Assembly: GCF_029623345.1 (NCBI RefSeq)
Contig: NZ_JAPYKH010000012.1
Coordinates: forward strand, 62,001-126,000
Length of the DNA: 64,000 bases
Source of the DNA: Sphingomonas phyllosphaerae
Lineage (GTDB): Bacteria > Pseudomonadota > Alphaproteobacteria > Sphingomonadales > Sphingomonadaceae
Direction of reading: 5' to 3'
The notes under the pieces are model-generated. The model did no database searches. It was not told the origin of the DNA and saw only the letters and a program-made list of their open reading frames with translations. This document shows positions 29,497 to 37,631 of the stretch, piece by piece. The first letter of the stretch is position 1. The number at the start of each line of letters is the position of its first letter. Both the position numbers and the translations under genes were made by a program.

Positions 29497-29757
29497 ATGG
29501 CGCCGAGCGACAACCAGATGGCCCGTCAGGTCGCCGAGATGATCATCGCGGAGCTGACCCCCGTCTACGTGATCGGGGCACTGCTCGGGCTCGGCATCGC
29601 GACGGCGGCGGTGCGCCGCAACATGACCGATGCGCCGGTGCCAGCGCGCCGCGTGCGATCAACGCTGCTAATCGGGGCGTTGGTCTTTAAGCTCTGGCGA
29701 CACGCCGATCGCTGTCCGCTTGGACAGTCTTGCCGTATCGCCCGAGTAAAAGCATGA
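29497..29757 (+). CDS. Small hypothetical membrane protein
   Basis: An 86-residue product, not recognised. It has a hydrophilic start (MAPSDNQMARQVAEMIIAEL), one hydrophobic helix (TPVYVIGALLGLGIATAAV), an Arg-rich patch (RRNMTDAPVPARRVR), a second weaker hydrophobic stretch (STLLIGALVF) and a basic tail. GAGGGT upstream is a weak ribosome site. The last 25 residues look less constrained, so the gene may have lost or changed its original end. It sits between the chemoreceptor and the Crp/Fnr regulator in the same direction. Confidence 0.45.
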   Translation: MAPSDNQMARQVAEMIIAELTPVYVIGALLGLGIATAAVRRNMTDAPVPARRVRSTLLIGALVFKLWRHADRCPLGQSCRIARVKA

Positions 29758-29792
29758 TGAAGCAGAGGTTTATCTTGTAGGGACAACGATAC

Positions 29793-30569
29793 GTGTACCC
29801 GCTCCATCGTTACCGCTCCCTCGCGGACCTCACCACGGCAGAAGAGGAAGCGCTTCTCTCGCTAGGCGATGCGGAGCTGATATTTTCGCCCCGTGACACG
29901 ATCCGCTCGCAGGGGGACGCCGTGGCGGGCTTCTATCTCCACATCGGCGGCTGGGTGGCGTCCTCGATCATGCTGCCCGACGGCGCCCGCCTCATCCAGA
30001 AGATCCATCTGCCCGGCGACATGTTGGGAACGCCGAGCATGGTGCTGGCGCGCGCCGCCGACACGCTGACCGCGATCACCGAGGCGGTCGTGGCATTCGT
30101 GCCGTTCGAGCGGCTCGGCGCGATCTATATCGGCCTGCCGCGCCTGGCGGCGCTCTTCGCCGTCGCGATCCAGGCGGAGCGGCTGGCGCTGATGGATACG
30201 CTGGCCGTGACGGGGCGCGCGTCGGCGAAGCAGCAGGTGGCGTGCCTGCTGCTTGATCTGCACGCGCGGCTCACCCCGCTCGGTCTGGTCGAGGACGACG
30301 GCTTCGAACTCCCGCTCAGCCAGGAGGTCATCGGCGACCTCGCCGGCCTCACCGCCGTGCACGTCAATCGTAAGCTGCGGGAGATGCGCGAGGCTGGACT
30401 GATCGGCCGCGAAGGCGCCAGAGTGCGCATCCTGGATCTCGCCCGGCTACGCGCGCTGTCGCCCATCACGCCGCGCCAGCTCCAGGTACAGCCGGCATGG
30501 CTCCCGCCCGCTTCGTTCGCCGGCTCGGACGGGCATCGCAAGGCACAACTCGAGAGAAGCCGACCGTAA
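29793..30569 (+). CDS. Crp/Fnr-family transcriptional regulator
   Basis: A 258-residue regulator starting at a GTG. The cyclic-nucleotide-binding-like beta roll (FSPRDTIRSQGDAVAGFYLH; KIHLPGDMLGTPSMVL) spans about 25-145, then a dimerisation helix, then a winged helix with LSQEVIGDLAGLTAVHVNRK and LREMREAGLIGREGARVRIL (recognition helix around AVHVNRKLREM). The four N-terminal cysteines of oxygen-sensing Fnr are absent, so it is not an Fe-S Fnr. Regulators of this subtype are frequent in sphingomonads and rhizobia with unknown signals. The C-terminal 30 residues extend past the domain. Confidence 0.88.
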   Translation: MYPLHRYRSLADLTTAEEEALLSLGDAELIFSPRDTIRSQGDAVAGFYLHIGGWVASSIMLPDGARLIQKIHLPGDMLGTPSMVLARAADTLTAITEAVVAFVPFERLGAIYIGLPRLAALFAVAIQAERLALMDTLAVTGRASAKQQVACLLLDLHARLTPLGLVEDDGFELPLSQEVIGDLAGLTAVHVNRKLREMREAGLIGREGARVRILDLARLRALSPITPRQLQVQPAWLPPASFAGSDGHRKAQLERSRP

Positions 30570-30797
30570 CCCCGGACATCCCCTGTGTACGCCACGTCCC
30601 GGGGACTGGCTCGACGGCACGCCGGCTCGCTCAGCATCCGGTGCCCCAATCCGTCGGCGCCGTTATCCGCGCGATACCCTCGATCCGCTCGTGACTGCGG
30701 GAGTCGTGTCGAGCGCCAGCGGGACCGGAAACAACCCGTCAAGCCACGCGAGCGTGGCCCGGGTTGGCGGTAACTGGGACCAGGTGAGATCGGGTTT

Positions 30798-30883
30798 TGG
30801 TGGAAGGGGCTGGATTCGAACCAGCGTACACTTGCGTGGGCAGATTTACAGTCTGCTGCCTTTAACCACTCGGCCACCCTTCC
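30798..30883 (-). tRNA. tRNA-Tyr (GTA)
   Basis: On the minus strand the acceptor arms GGAAGGG and CCCTTCC pair, followed by A and an encoded CCA. The anticodon loop in CAGACTGTAAATCTG gives GTA (Tyr). A long variable arm (CCCACGCAAGTG) and the T arm CTGGTTCGAATCCAG complete a class II tRNA of 86 nt including CCA. Confidence 0.96.
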
Positions 30884-31095
30884 ACGAGCGGCGCTGTCGA
30901 AAGCGAGGGCGCCCAATGCCCGCGCCGCACCGCGCTGTCAACGCCTTCCGTCCCGCCCTTTTGTGAGCGCCACGGCGGTTGCGTCCCGGCGCGTGCGCGC
31001 ATAGCGTCCGCCGCACTCCCCGCACCTATGGAAAGCTCCCACGTCATGCCGCGTCGTTCGCTCGCTCTTTTCACCACGCGCCGGAGCCGCGGCTG

Positions 31096-31845
31096 ATGGC
31101 GCGGCGCGGGCATCGGCCGAGCCAGCAACAGGGCAACCGCACGCGGCTGTGGGGGCGCCATCCCGTGATCGCCGCGCTCGCCAACCCGCAGCGGACGGTG
31201 CGCAAGGTCTGGGGCACGCGCGAGGCGCTGGCGCTGCTCGATCTGCCGCCGGTGCTGCCGATCGTCTTCGCCGAGGCGCCCGATCTCGGCCGGCTGGTGC
31301 CCGCCGACGCGCCACACCAAGGGTTGGTGGCGGAGGTCGACCCGCTCGACGACGTGTGGCTCGGCGACCTGCTCGAAGAGGGGCGCGAGGACCAGCGCCC
31401 GCTGGTCGTGCTCGACCAGGTGACGGACCCGCACAATGTCGGCGCGATCCTGCGCTCCGCCGCCGCCTTCGACGCGCTCGGCATCGTCACGCAGGACCGC
31501 CACGCGCCGCCCGAGTCAGGCGCGCTGGCGCGTGCCGCCTCAGGCGCGCTCGAGACGGTTCCGTGGGTCCGTGTGGTCAATCTCTCGCGCGCGCTCGACG
31601 AAATCGGCGAGGCCGGCTTCTGGCGCATCGGGCTGACCGGTCATGCGACGCAGACGCTGGCACAGGCGATGGGGGCGCAGCGCGTCGCGATCGTGCTCGG
31701 CGCCGAGGGCGAGGGCATGCGCCACAACACCGAGGCGCATTGCGACGAGCTGGCGCGGCTACCGATCTCGGCCAAAGTGGAGAGCCTCAACGTCTCCAAC
31801 GCCGCCGCGATCGCGCTCTACGCCGCGGCGGCGCGGATCGGCTGA
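31096..31845 (+). CDS. rlmB: RlmB/TrmH-family rRNA 2'-O-methyltransferase
   Basis: A 249-residue SPOUT methyltransferase. The N-terminal substrate-binding domain (GRHPVIAALANPQRTVRKVW) is followed by the catalytic core with motif 1 LVVLDQVTDPHNVGAILRSA, motif 2 VAIVLGAEGEGMRHNTEAHC and motif 3 LPISAKVESLNVSNAAAIAL, which forms the knotted SAM site. By family it would methylate a 23S rRNA ribose (G2251 in E. coli numbering). I took the ATG at 31096; the open frame extends upstream but the sequence there is not family-like. It is transcribed away from tRNA-Tyr. Confidence 0.9.
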   Translation: MARRGHRPSQQQGNRTRLWGRHPVIAALANPQRTVRKVWGTREALALLDLPPVLPIVFAEAPDLGRLVPADAPHQGLVAEVDPLDDVWLGDLLEEGREDQRPLVVLDQVTDPHNVGAILRSAAAFDALGIVTQDRHAPPESGALARAASGALETVPWVRVVNLSRALDEIGEAGFWRIGLTGHATQTLAQAMGAQRVAIVLGAEGEGMRHNTEAHCDELARLPISAKVESLNVSNAAAIALYAAAARIG

Positions 31846-31863
31846 GACGCGCGGCGCGCGGCC

Positions 31864-32181
31864 TCAGTCGTCCGCACCGACGCGCACGCGCAGCCCGTCG
31901 AGCGCCGGGCCGAACTCGATCTGGCACGACAGCCGCGAGGTCGAGTCGCGGTCGCTCGCGGCGTCGAGCAGGTCGTCCTCGTCCTGGCCCATCGGCGGCA
32001 GCAGCGCGACGAAGGCGGGGTCGACGTGGACGTGGCAGGTCGCGCAGCTGCAGCAGCCGCCGCACAGCGCCAGGATCTCGTCGATCCCGGCCTCGCGGAT
32101 CACTTCCATCACCGACAGGCCGGCGGCGCCGTCGATCTCGCGTTCTTCCCCCGCGCGCGTCTCGACGATAAGCTTGGGCAT
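31864..32181 (-). CDS. 2Fe-2S ferredoxin (adrenodoxin type)
   Basis: A 105-residue ferredoxin starting MPKLIVETRAGEEREIDGAA. Cluster ligands lie in LALCGGCCSCATCHVHVDP (Cys pattern C-x5-C-x2-C) with the fourth Cys in RLSCQIEF. It resembles the vertebrate-type or FdxB-like ferredoxins that pass electrons to P450s or iron-sulfur assembly. No P450, reductase or isc/suf genes are nearby, so its partner is unknown. It is convergent with the rRNA methyltransferase and divergent from the glycosylase gene 54 bp away. Confidence 0.9.
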   Translation of the reverse strand: MPKLIVETRAGEEREIDGAAGLSVMEVIREAGIDEILALCGGCCSCATCHVHVDPAFVALLPPMGQDEDDLLDAASDRDSTSRLSCQIEFGPALDGLRVRVGADD

Positions 32182-32235
32182 GCTGGTCTCCACCAAAAAT
32201 CGCCCGATCCATGCCGCTTGCGTGCGGGTCGCGCA

Positions 32236-32862
32236 ATGGGGCTGAGCGCCGCGGCACTCACCGCCGGGCTCGACGCGCTGGCCGCGATTGAGCCCGCCTT
32301 CGCCGCCGCGATCGAGCGCGTCGGCTATCCCGCGCCGCGCATCCGCGCCACTGGCTATGCCACGCTGCTGCGCACCATCGTCGGCCAGCAGGTGAGCGTG
32401 CGCGCCGCCGACTCGGTGTGGCGCAAGCTCGCCGAGCGCGGCGATCCCGGCGACCCGGCGCTGGTCACCGCGCTCGGCGACGACGAACTGCGCGCCTGCG
32501 GCTTCTCGCGCCAGAAGACGGGTTATGCGCGCAGCCTCGCCGGGCTGGTGGCGAGCGGCGCGCTCGATCTCGCCGCGCTGCCCGCCGACGACGAGGAAGC
32601 GATCGCCCAGCTCGTCGCCGTGAAGGGCATCGGGCGCTGGTCGGCCGAGGTATACCTGCTGTTCGCCGAGGGACGCCCCGACATCTGGCCGGCGGGCGAC
32701 CTGGCGGTGCAGATCGAGACCGGCCGCATCCTCGGCCACGCCGAACGGCCGAGCGAGAAGCTCACTCGCGCGCTCGCAGAGCCATGGCGCCCGCATCGCG
32801 GTGCGGCGGCGATCTTCACCTGGCACCATTATGGCGCGGGGGCCGACGCCGCGCCGGTGTGA
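32236..32862 (+). CDS. DNA-3-methyladenine glycosylase II (AlkA-like, HhH-GPD)
   Basis: A 208-residue base-excision-repair glycosylase. Features: LLRTIVGQQVSVRAADSVW, FSRQKTGYARSLAGLV, the helix-hairpin-helix LVAVKGIGRWSAEVYLLFA, and the downstream catalytic Asp in IWPAGDLAVQ. This order matches the HhH-GPD family without the extra AlkA N-terminal domain. It should remove alkylated purines. The ATG at 32236 was chosen as the first in frame with family similarity. It lies between ferredoxin and an integral membrane protein and is not in an obvious operon. Confidence 0.88.
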   Translation: MGLSAAALTAGLDALAAIEPAFAAAIERVGYPAPRIRATGYATLLRTIVGQQVSVRAADSVWRKLAERGDPGDPALVTALGDDELRACGFSRQKTGYARSLAGLVASGALDLAALPADDEEAIAQLVAVKGIGRWSAEVYLLFAEGRPDIWPAGDLAVQIETGRILGHAERPSEKLTRALAEPWRPHRGAAAIFTWHHYGAGADAAPV

Positions 32863-32867
32863 GGCCG

Positions 32868-33683
32868 CTAGGCCAGGCCGAGCCGCGGCCGCGCGCGCGG
32901 CGGTACGCGCAGCCAGCCCTCGGCGAGCGCACCCGCCGCGGCCAGCGCGCCGAGCGTGAACAGCAGCGGCGCGGGCACCGCGAGCAGCGCGCGCGCCGCG
33001 CTCTCCCAGGCCGTGCCCGCTCCGACCGTGTCGAACGCCACCGCCTGGAGCGCGAGCGAGCCTGCCGTCGCGCCGAAGGCCCCGCCGTCGCGCCGTCCGC
33101 GCCACAGCGCCAGCGCGCCAACGATCGACACCAGCATCGCCAGCTGGAACGACAGCGCGAAGCCGCTGTGCCCCGCCACGTCCCAGTCGAAGAAGCCAGG
33201 GATGGCAGGCAACAGCCGCCCCACGATGGGCGGTAGCACCAGCAGCGCGGTCGCCAGCATCGCCGCGGCATGGGCGCGCACCTGTCGCCGCGCGAGCAGC
33301 GCCTGGCGCACCAGCGCGACGAAGGTGACCAGCGCGAGCAGGTCGACCAGCGCGAGCCGCGCGCCGAAGCTCGTATGGAAGGGGTCGCTGCGCGCCGCGA
33401 AGAGCGCGATCCCGCCCTGCACCGCGGCGAGGCTGGCGCCAGCGAACAGCGGCACCAGCGCGAACAGCGCCAGCCCGGCGGCGCGGTGGAGCGTGACGCG
33501 ACGGTCATGGATCGACCAGAGCTGGAGCGCGAGCAGCACCAGCCAGGCGGTGGCGCTCAGCCCGTGCGCGTGGAGCGCGAGCGGCGCGGTGCGCAACGCG
33601 CCGAAATAGCCCGGCCAGAAGGCCAGCAGGATCAGCGGCAACAGCAGCAGCACTGCCCGATAGCCATGACGATAGGGCATCAC
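32868..33683 (-). CDS. Multi-pass membrane protein of unknown function
   Basis: A 271-residue protein with about seven hydrophobic segments (AVLLLLPLILLAFWPGYFGA; GLSATAWLVLLALQLWSI; AAGLALFALVPLFAGASLAA; LALVDLLALVTFVALV; AMLATALLVLPPIVGRLLPA; LSFQLAMLVSIVGALAL; LLFTLGALAAAGALAEGWL). Conserved-looking histidines fall in APLALHAHGLSATAW and RRVTLHRAAG, as in some haem or quinone-binding membrane proteins, but no family can be named. Its stop is 6 bp from the stop of the convergent glycosylase gene. ATG 33680 is an alternative start. Confidence 0.75.
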   Translation of the reverse strand: MMPYRHGYRAVLLLLPLILLAFWPGYFGALRTAPLALHAHGLSATAWLVLLALQLWSIHDRRVTLHRAAGLALFALVPLFAGASLAAVQGGIALFAARSDPFHTSFGARLALVDLLALVTFVALVRQALLARRQVRAHAAAMLATALLVLPPIVGRLLPAIPGFFDWDVAGHSGFALSFQLAMLVSIVGALALWRGRRDGGAFGATAGSLALQAVAFDTVGAGTAWESAARALLAVPAPLLFTLGALAAAGALAEGWLRVPPRARPRLGLA

Positions 33684-34031
33684 CGTCCCTTTCCCTCCCG
33701 CGCCGCCGCTGATCCTGCCGCGCCTCGCCGTTCTCCCCCGGCGCGGCCAAGATATCGTCTTCCGCTGTCGTTCGATTGGACGGATGTAGCTGCGACCGCG
33801 GCGATCCTTACAAGCGGCAGGGAGAGATTTTCACTGCCTGCGCGAGACCCCTGCTCGATCGACGGATGGAGCAGTGTCGCAGCGCGCTCGCTACACCGAA
33901 GACGCAAGATCGGCGTGAACGTACCCGCCGACCCATCCCGGCTAGCTGCCGCCGAACTGAAACCAAAACCCAGCGCCGCTGACACACGGGCCTGCCAAGG
34001 ACGGCGCGGGGATGCGGCGGCAGGGGCGCAG
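33684..34031. other. Intergenic region without a recognisable gene
   Basis: This 348-bp stretch separates two divergent genes and probably holds both promoters. A plus-strand frame at 33776-33982 translates to PLLDRRMEQCRSALATPK among basic sequence, but has no ribosome site and no family I recognise. Composition at about 33740-33990 is less G+C biased than the genes around it, as in decayed coding sequence. Confidence 0.4.
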
Positions 34032-34862
34032 ATGGGGCGGCGGACGATCGGTCGGCGGGCGGGACGGGCGGCGGTCACCGCGGCGCTGCTGCTGCTCTCG
34101 GGGCTGTCGGTGGCGGGCGCGTCGGAGCGCTTCGACGGCGCGGTGGAGGACGCGCGGCTGCTCGGCGCGCTGTCGCTGGACGGAGAGCTATACCACGTCC
34201 AGGGTGTCGAGATCGGCGCACACCGCATCTGGGTCACCTCGGTCAACGGCGCCGCGCGACGCGGCTACCTCCACGAGTTCGATCGCGCCACCGGCCGCTT
34301 CCTGCGCCGCGTCGAGCTCACCGACGGCGCGCGCTACCATCCCGGCGGACTCTCCTTCCACAATGGCAACCTGTGGGTGCCGGTCGCCGAGATGCGGCCC
34401 GACAGCTCGGCGGTGCTGATCGAGCTCGATGCCGCGACGCTGCGCGTGCGCCGCCGCCTGCGCGTCGCCGATCATCTCGGCTGCGTCGCGGTCGCGCCCG
34501 ATGGGCGGCTGGTCGCGGGCAATTGGGATAGCCGGCTGCTCTACGTGATCGATCCTGCCGACGGCGCGACGGTGCGTACCGTGCCAAACCCCTCGGCGAC
34601 GCACTATCAGGACATGAAATTCGTCGGCGGCGCGCTGGTCGCCGGCGGCAACATCGACCTTTGGAGCGGGACGGTCGATTTCCTCGACTGGCCCTCGCTC
34701 GCGCTGCGCCGAACGCTGCGCGCGGGTGCGATCGGTCCGGTGCGACCGTTCGGACGCGGCGGCCCCTATACCGGCGAGGGGATGGCGATCCAGGGACGCG
34801 ACCTCTTCCTGCTACCCGAGGATGGGCCGAGCCGGCTGTTCCACTTCCGCCTCTCCGCCTGA
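34032..34862 (+). CDS. Exported beta-propeller-like protein (DUF6454-like)
   Basis: A 276-residue protein with a signal peptide (GRAAVTAALLLLSGLSVAGA). The body alternates short strands with propeller-like repeats: LYHVQGVEIGAHRIWVTSVN, GYLHEFDRATGRFLRRVEL, YHPGGLSFHNGNLWVPVAEM, ELDAATLRVRRRLRV, VIDPADGATVRTVPNPSATH, YQDMKFVGGALVAGGNIDLW and GPYTGEGMAIQGRDLFLLPE. This resembles the DUF6454 family, which is uncharacterised. It should be periplasmic. The next gene, a membrane protein, starts 59 bp downstream and may be co-transcribed. Confidence 0.7.
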   Translation: MGRRTIGRRAGRAAVTAALLLLSGLSVAGASERFDGAVEDARLLGALSLDGELYHVQGVEIGAHRIWVTSVNGAARRGYLHEFDRATGRFLRRVELTDGARYHPGGLSFHNGNLWVPVAEMRPDSSAVLIELDAATLRVRRRLRVADHLGCVAVAPDGRLVAGNWDSRLLYVIDPADGATVRTVPNPSATHYQDMKFVGGALVAGGNIDLWSGTVDFLDWPSLALRRTLRAGAIGPVRPFGRGGPYTGEGMAIQGRDLFLLPEDGPSRLFHFRLSA

Positions 34863-34921
34863 GCGCGGCTTGCCAAGCGCCAGGGGCGGGGCGACGATCG
34901 CCGCGCGAGGGGAGACGGCGC

Positions 34922-35761
34922 ATGGCGGCGGTAGCGGCCGAGGCGGGGCAGGGAAGGGCGGCGTGGGCGGTGCGCGCGCTGCGCTGGAGCGCGCGGCTGC
35001 TCGTGGCGTGCTGCTGGTGCAGCGGCGCGATCTTCGGCGCCTATATCATATCCTTCTTCGGGGTTGCCGCGCTGCGCGGCGAGGCGGCGCGCTGGAACGA
35101 GTCGCTCGCCAATCTGTACGATCCCGCCGCGCCGCCGGCGACGCTGGCGATGGGCGCGCATTTCGCCACTGGAGGTGTGCTGCTTCTGCTCGGTCCGCTC
35201 CAGCTGATCGGCGCGCTGCGGCGGCGTCTTCCCGTGCTGCACCGCTGGCTCGGACGGCTGTACGTCCTGTGCGCCGGCGTGGCGGGGGTGGGCGGGCTCG
35301 GCTTCATCCTCGCGCGCGGCACGATCGGCGGCACGGTGATGAGCACCGGCTTCGCACTGTACGGCGCACTGATGGCGGCGGCCGCGACGCTGACCTATGT
35401 CGCGGCGCGTGGCGGGCGTACCGAGGCGCACCGTGCCTGGGCGATCCGGCTGTTCGCGCTCACCGTCGGCTCGTGGCTGTACCGGATGGAATATGGCGCC
35501 TGGTTCCTCGCGATCGGGCGCGACGGCCACACCGCCGACTTCCGCGGCGGCTTCGACCAGGCGATGGCCTTCCTCTTCTACCTGCCCAATCTCGCCGTGG
35601 CGGAGCTGTTCGTGCGGGTGCGCCGTCGCACGCCCGGCGCGGCGGCTACGCTCGGCGCGACGGCGGTGCTGCTCGCCACCACCGCCTTCGTGGCGGCGGC
35701 GACCTGGTTCTTCACGCTGCGATCCTGGGGGCCGGGGATCGCCGCCGGGCTGCTCGGCTGA
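34922..35761 (+). CDS. DUF2306-type integral membrane protein
   Basis: A 279-residue protein with about seven hydrophobic segments. Motifs typical of DUF2306 proteins are the loop LPVLHRWLGRLYVLCAGVAG after the second helices, GRTEAHRAWAIRLFALTVGS and WLYRMEYGAWFLAIG. The paired HRW/HRAW histidines are the family hallmark and suggest a cofactor or metal site, though the function is unknown. A ribosome site (GGGGAGA) lies 7-8 nt before the ATG. It follows the propeller-like protein in the same direction. Confidence 0.75.
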   Translation: MAAVAAEAGQGRAAWAVRALRWSARLLVACCWCSGAIFGAYIISFFGVAALRGEAARWNESLANLYDPAAPPATLAMGAHFATGGVLLLLGPLQLIGALRRRLPVLHRWLGRLYVLCAGVAGVGGLGFILARGTIGGTVMSTGFALYGALMAAAATLTYVAARGGRTEAHRAWAIRLFALTVGSWLYRMEYGAWFLAIGRDGHTADFRGGFDQAMAFLFYLPNLAVAELFVRVRRRTPGAAATLGATAVLLATTAFVAAATWFFTLRSWGPGIAAGLLG

Positions 35762-35777
35762 ACGGTGGGGGGGCAGC

Positions 35778-36083
35778 CTAGAACAGGCGGTTGCCGTTGA
35801 TCCGGCGGACCCGTTTGCGAATGTACGCGACCTGCTTGTTGGTGAGTTCACCGTCGTTCGCCGCCAGCAGGTCGCGCACCTCGGCGCGCAACTGGTCCGC
35901 GAGATGCACCCGCTGTCGCCACATCGTCGGCGTGTCGCGCCCGCCGCCGAGCAGGAAATTGCCCGAGACGATCGGTGCGGTGATCGGCGGCGACGTATCG
36001 ACGAAGCCGGCCCATTGCGCCGAGGCTGGCGCAGCGCCGAGCGGAAGGACCATCGTCACGGCGGCGATCAGAATGGAGCGCAT
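35778..36083 (-). CDS. Small exported protein of unknown function
   Basis: A 101-residue protein with a clear signal peptide (MRSILIAAVTMVLPLGAAPA, cleavage near ASA-QW). The mature part begins QWAGFVDTSPPITAPIVSGN, contains an aromatic/Gly loop and RQRVHLADQLRAEVRDLLAA, and ends in a basic helix (ELTNKQVAYIRKRVRRING). Not recognised. GGAGAG lies close upstream of the ATG. It is probably periplasmic and small enough to be a binding or structural protein. It is convergent with the DUF2306 gene. Confidence 0.65.
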   Translation of the reverse strand: MRSILIAAVTMVLPLGAAPASAQWAGFVDTSPPITAPIVSGNFLLGGGRDTPTMWRQRVHLADQLRAEVRDLLAANDGELTNKQVAYIRKRVRRINGNRLF

Positions 36084-36154
36084 GTTTCTCTCCTCTACGG
36101 CCCCCCAAACGCATCCTAACCCGGAGAGATGCTGCTAAGCACTCGAAATCGTGT

Positions 36155-36583
36155 TCATTTTGCCGGCTTCCACACCTGCGTCTGGCAGAAGAAGGCGATG
36201 CAGCCCTTGACGTTGAGCGTGCCATCGGCGTTGCGCGCGACGATCGACTTGTAGGTCTTGCCGTTGCGCGGATCGTAGATCTTGCCGCGCCAGTCCTTGC
36301 CCTCGTCGGTGAAGCCCGACAGGATCGGCACACCCAGGATCGGGCGCGAGCGCAGCGCCGCGTCGGAATTGTTGACGTCGGTGTCGGGCGCGCCGGGGCG
36401 CTTCTTGAGGATCGTGGTGAGCCGGCCGCAGACGCTGCCCTCGCACGGCCCGACTGTAATCACGCCCGCACCGTCCTCGGTGAGGTAGCGGCCCGTGATC
36501 GGGGTCGCGGCATCGGCGACGGCGGGAGCGGCCAAGGCGATCGGGGCGAGCAGCGCAAGCGCGGCGGGGAAGGGGAAACGCAT
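36155..36583 (-). CDS. DUF2147-domain exported protein
   Basis: A 142-residue protein with a signal peptide (FPAALALLAPIALAAPAVAD). The mature sequence follows the DUF2147 pattern: ITGRYLTEDGAGVITVGPCE, GSVCGRLTTILK, PILGVPILSGFTDEGKDWRG, KIYDPRNGKTYKSIVARNA and LNVKGCIAFFCQTQVWKPAK. Two Cys pairs could form disulfides. The role of the family is unknown; it is common in the periplasm of proteobacteria. The start at 36583 lies 22 bp from the divergent MTA phosphorylase gene, so the two promoters overlap. Confidence 0.85.
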   Translation of the reverse strand: MRFPFPAALALLAPIALAAPAVADAATPITGRYLTEDGAGVITVGPCEGSVCGRLTTILKKRPGAPDTDVNNSDAALRSRPILGVPILSGFTDEGKDWRGKIYDPRNGKTYKSIVARNADGTLNVKGCIAFFCQTQVWKPAK

Positions 36584-36604
36584 GGCCAGGGATATTGAGG
36601 AACG

Positions 36605-37477
36605 ATGATGAACGCGCAATGGACGATCGGGATCATCGGCGGCTCGGGCCTGTACGCGATCGACGGTCTGGAAGAGGCCGAGTGGCGCGACGTCGCGACG
36701 CCCTGGGGCGCGCCGAGCGACCAACTCCTGTTCGGTCGGCTCGGCGGCGTCCCGGTGCGATTCCTGCCGCGGCACGGTCGCGGCCACCGGCTCGCGCCCG
36801 GCGACATTCCTGCGCGCGCCAACATTGACGCGCTCAAGCGTGCCGGTTGCACCGACGTGATCGCGCTCTCCTCGGTCGGGTCGCTGCGCGACGAGCTGGC
36901 ACCGGGCAGTTTCGTGCTGGTCGACCAGTTCGTCGATCGCACCGTCGCGCGCGCCGCCTCGTTCTTCGGCAGCGGGCTGGTGGCGCATGTCAGCTTCGCC
37001 GACCCGGTGTGCCAGCGGCTCTCCGCGCTGGCGGCGGCGGCGGTCACCGCGGCGGGCGGGCGAGTAGCCGAACGCGCCACCTATCTGGCGATGGAGGGGC
37101 CGATGTTCTCCACCCGCGCCGAGAGCCGGCTGTACCGCGACTGGGGCTGCGACGTGATCGGCATGACCGCGCTGCCCGAGGCGCGCCTCGCGCGCGAGGC
37201 CGAGCTGCCCTACGCTCTGGTCGGGATGGTCACCGATTATGACTCGTGGCGCGATGAGGGCGCCGCGGTCGATCTCGCGACGGTGGTGGCGCAGGCGGCG
37301 GCGAACGCGCGGGTGGCGCGCGCCGCGGTGGCGGCGCTGGCGGCGATGCTGCCATCCGGCCGATCCGCCGTCCCCGCCGACACCGCGCTCGACAGCGCGC
37401 TCTTCACCGCGGCAGCGGCGCGCGACCCGGCGCTGCTCGAGCGCAACGCCGCGATCCTGGCGCGCGTGCTCGGCTGA
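36605..37477 (+). CDS. mtnP: S-methyl-5'-thioadenosine phosphorylase
   Basis: Cleaves methylthioadenosine from polyamine synthesis or quorum-signal synthesis to adenine and methylthioribose-1-phosphate (methionine salvage). The 290-residue enzyme has the phosphate loop GIIGGSGLYAIDG, the second phosphate motif RHGRGHRLAPGDIPARANID, SSVGSLRDELAPGSFVLVDQ, the substrate-binding block YLAMEGPMFSTRAESRLYRD and WGCDVIGMTALPEARLAREA with VGMVTDYDSW. The GDIPARANI block separates MTA phosphorylase from purine nucleoside phosphorylase only weakly, so inosine/guanosine activity cannot be excluded. No other mtn genes are adjacent. Confidence 0.88.
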   Translation: MMNAQWTIGIIGGSGLYAIDGLEEAEWRDVATPWGAPSDQLLFGRLGGVPVRFLPRHGRGHRLAPGDIPARANIDALKRAGCTDVIALSSVGSLRDELAPGSFVLVDQFVDRTVARAASFFGSGLVAHVSFADPVCQRLSALAAAAVTAAGGRVAERATYLAMEGPMFSTRAESRLYRDWGCDVIGMTALPEARLAREAELPYALVGMVTDYDSWRDEGAAVDLATVVAQAAANARVARAAVAALAAMLPSGRSAVPADTALDSALFTAAAARDPALLERNAAILARVLG

Positions 37478-37548
37478 GGTCGCCTGCTCGAATAAAGCTC
37501 CTTCTGGTGTGAAGCGGCGAGGCGCTCGTGCGGTTGCAGTGTACAGAA

Positions 37549-37620
37549 CCACGAGCGTCCTGCCTGAGGCTGTGGGCTCCGGCGTTCGCCGGAGCACGGT
37601 TTCATCGAGGTGGATCGGCC
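37549..37620. repeat. Palindromic repeat with CTCCGGCG stem
   Basis: GCTCCGGCGTTCGCCGGAGC at 37576-37595 is a perfect 9-bp-arm hairpin, flanked by CCACGAGCGTCC and GAGGTGGATC. It is a second copy of the element at 22391-22462, lying here between the convergent mtnP and TonB-receptor genes where it could also act as a terminator. Confidence 0.75.
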
Positions 37621-37631
37621 CCACGCGCGGC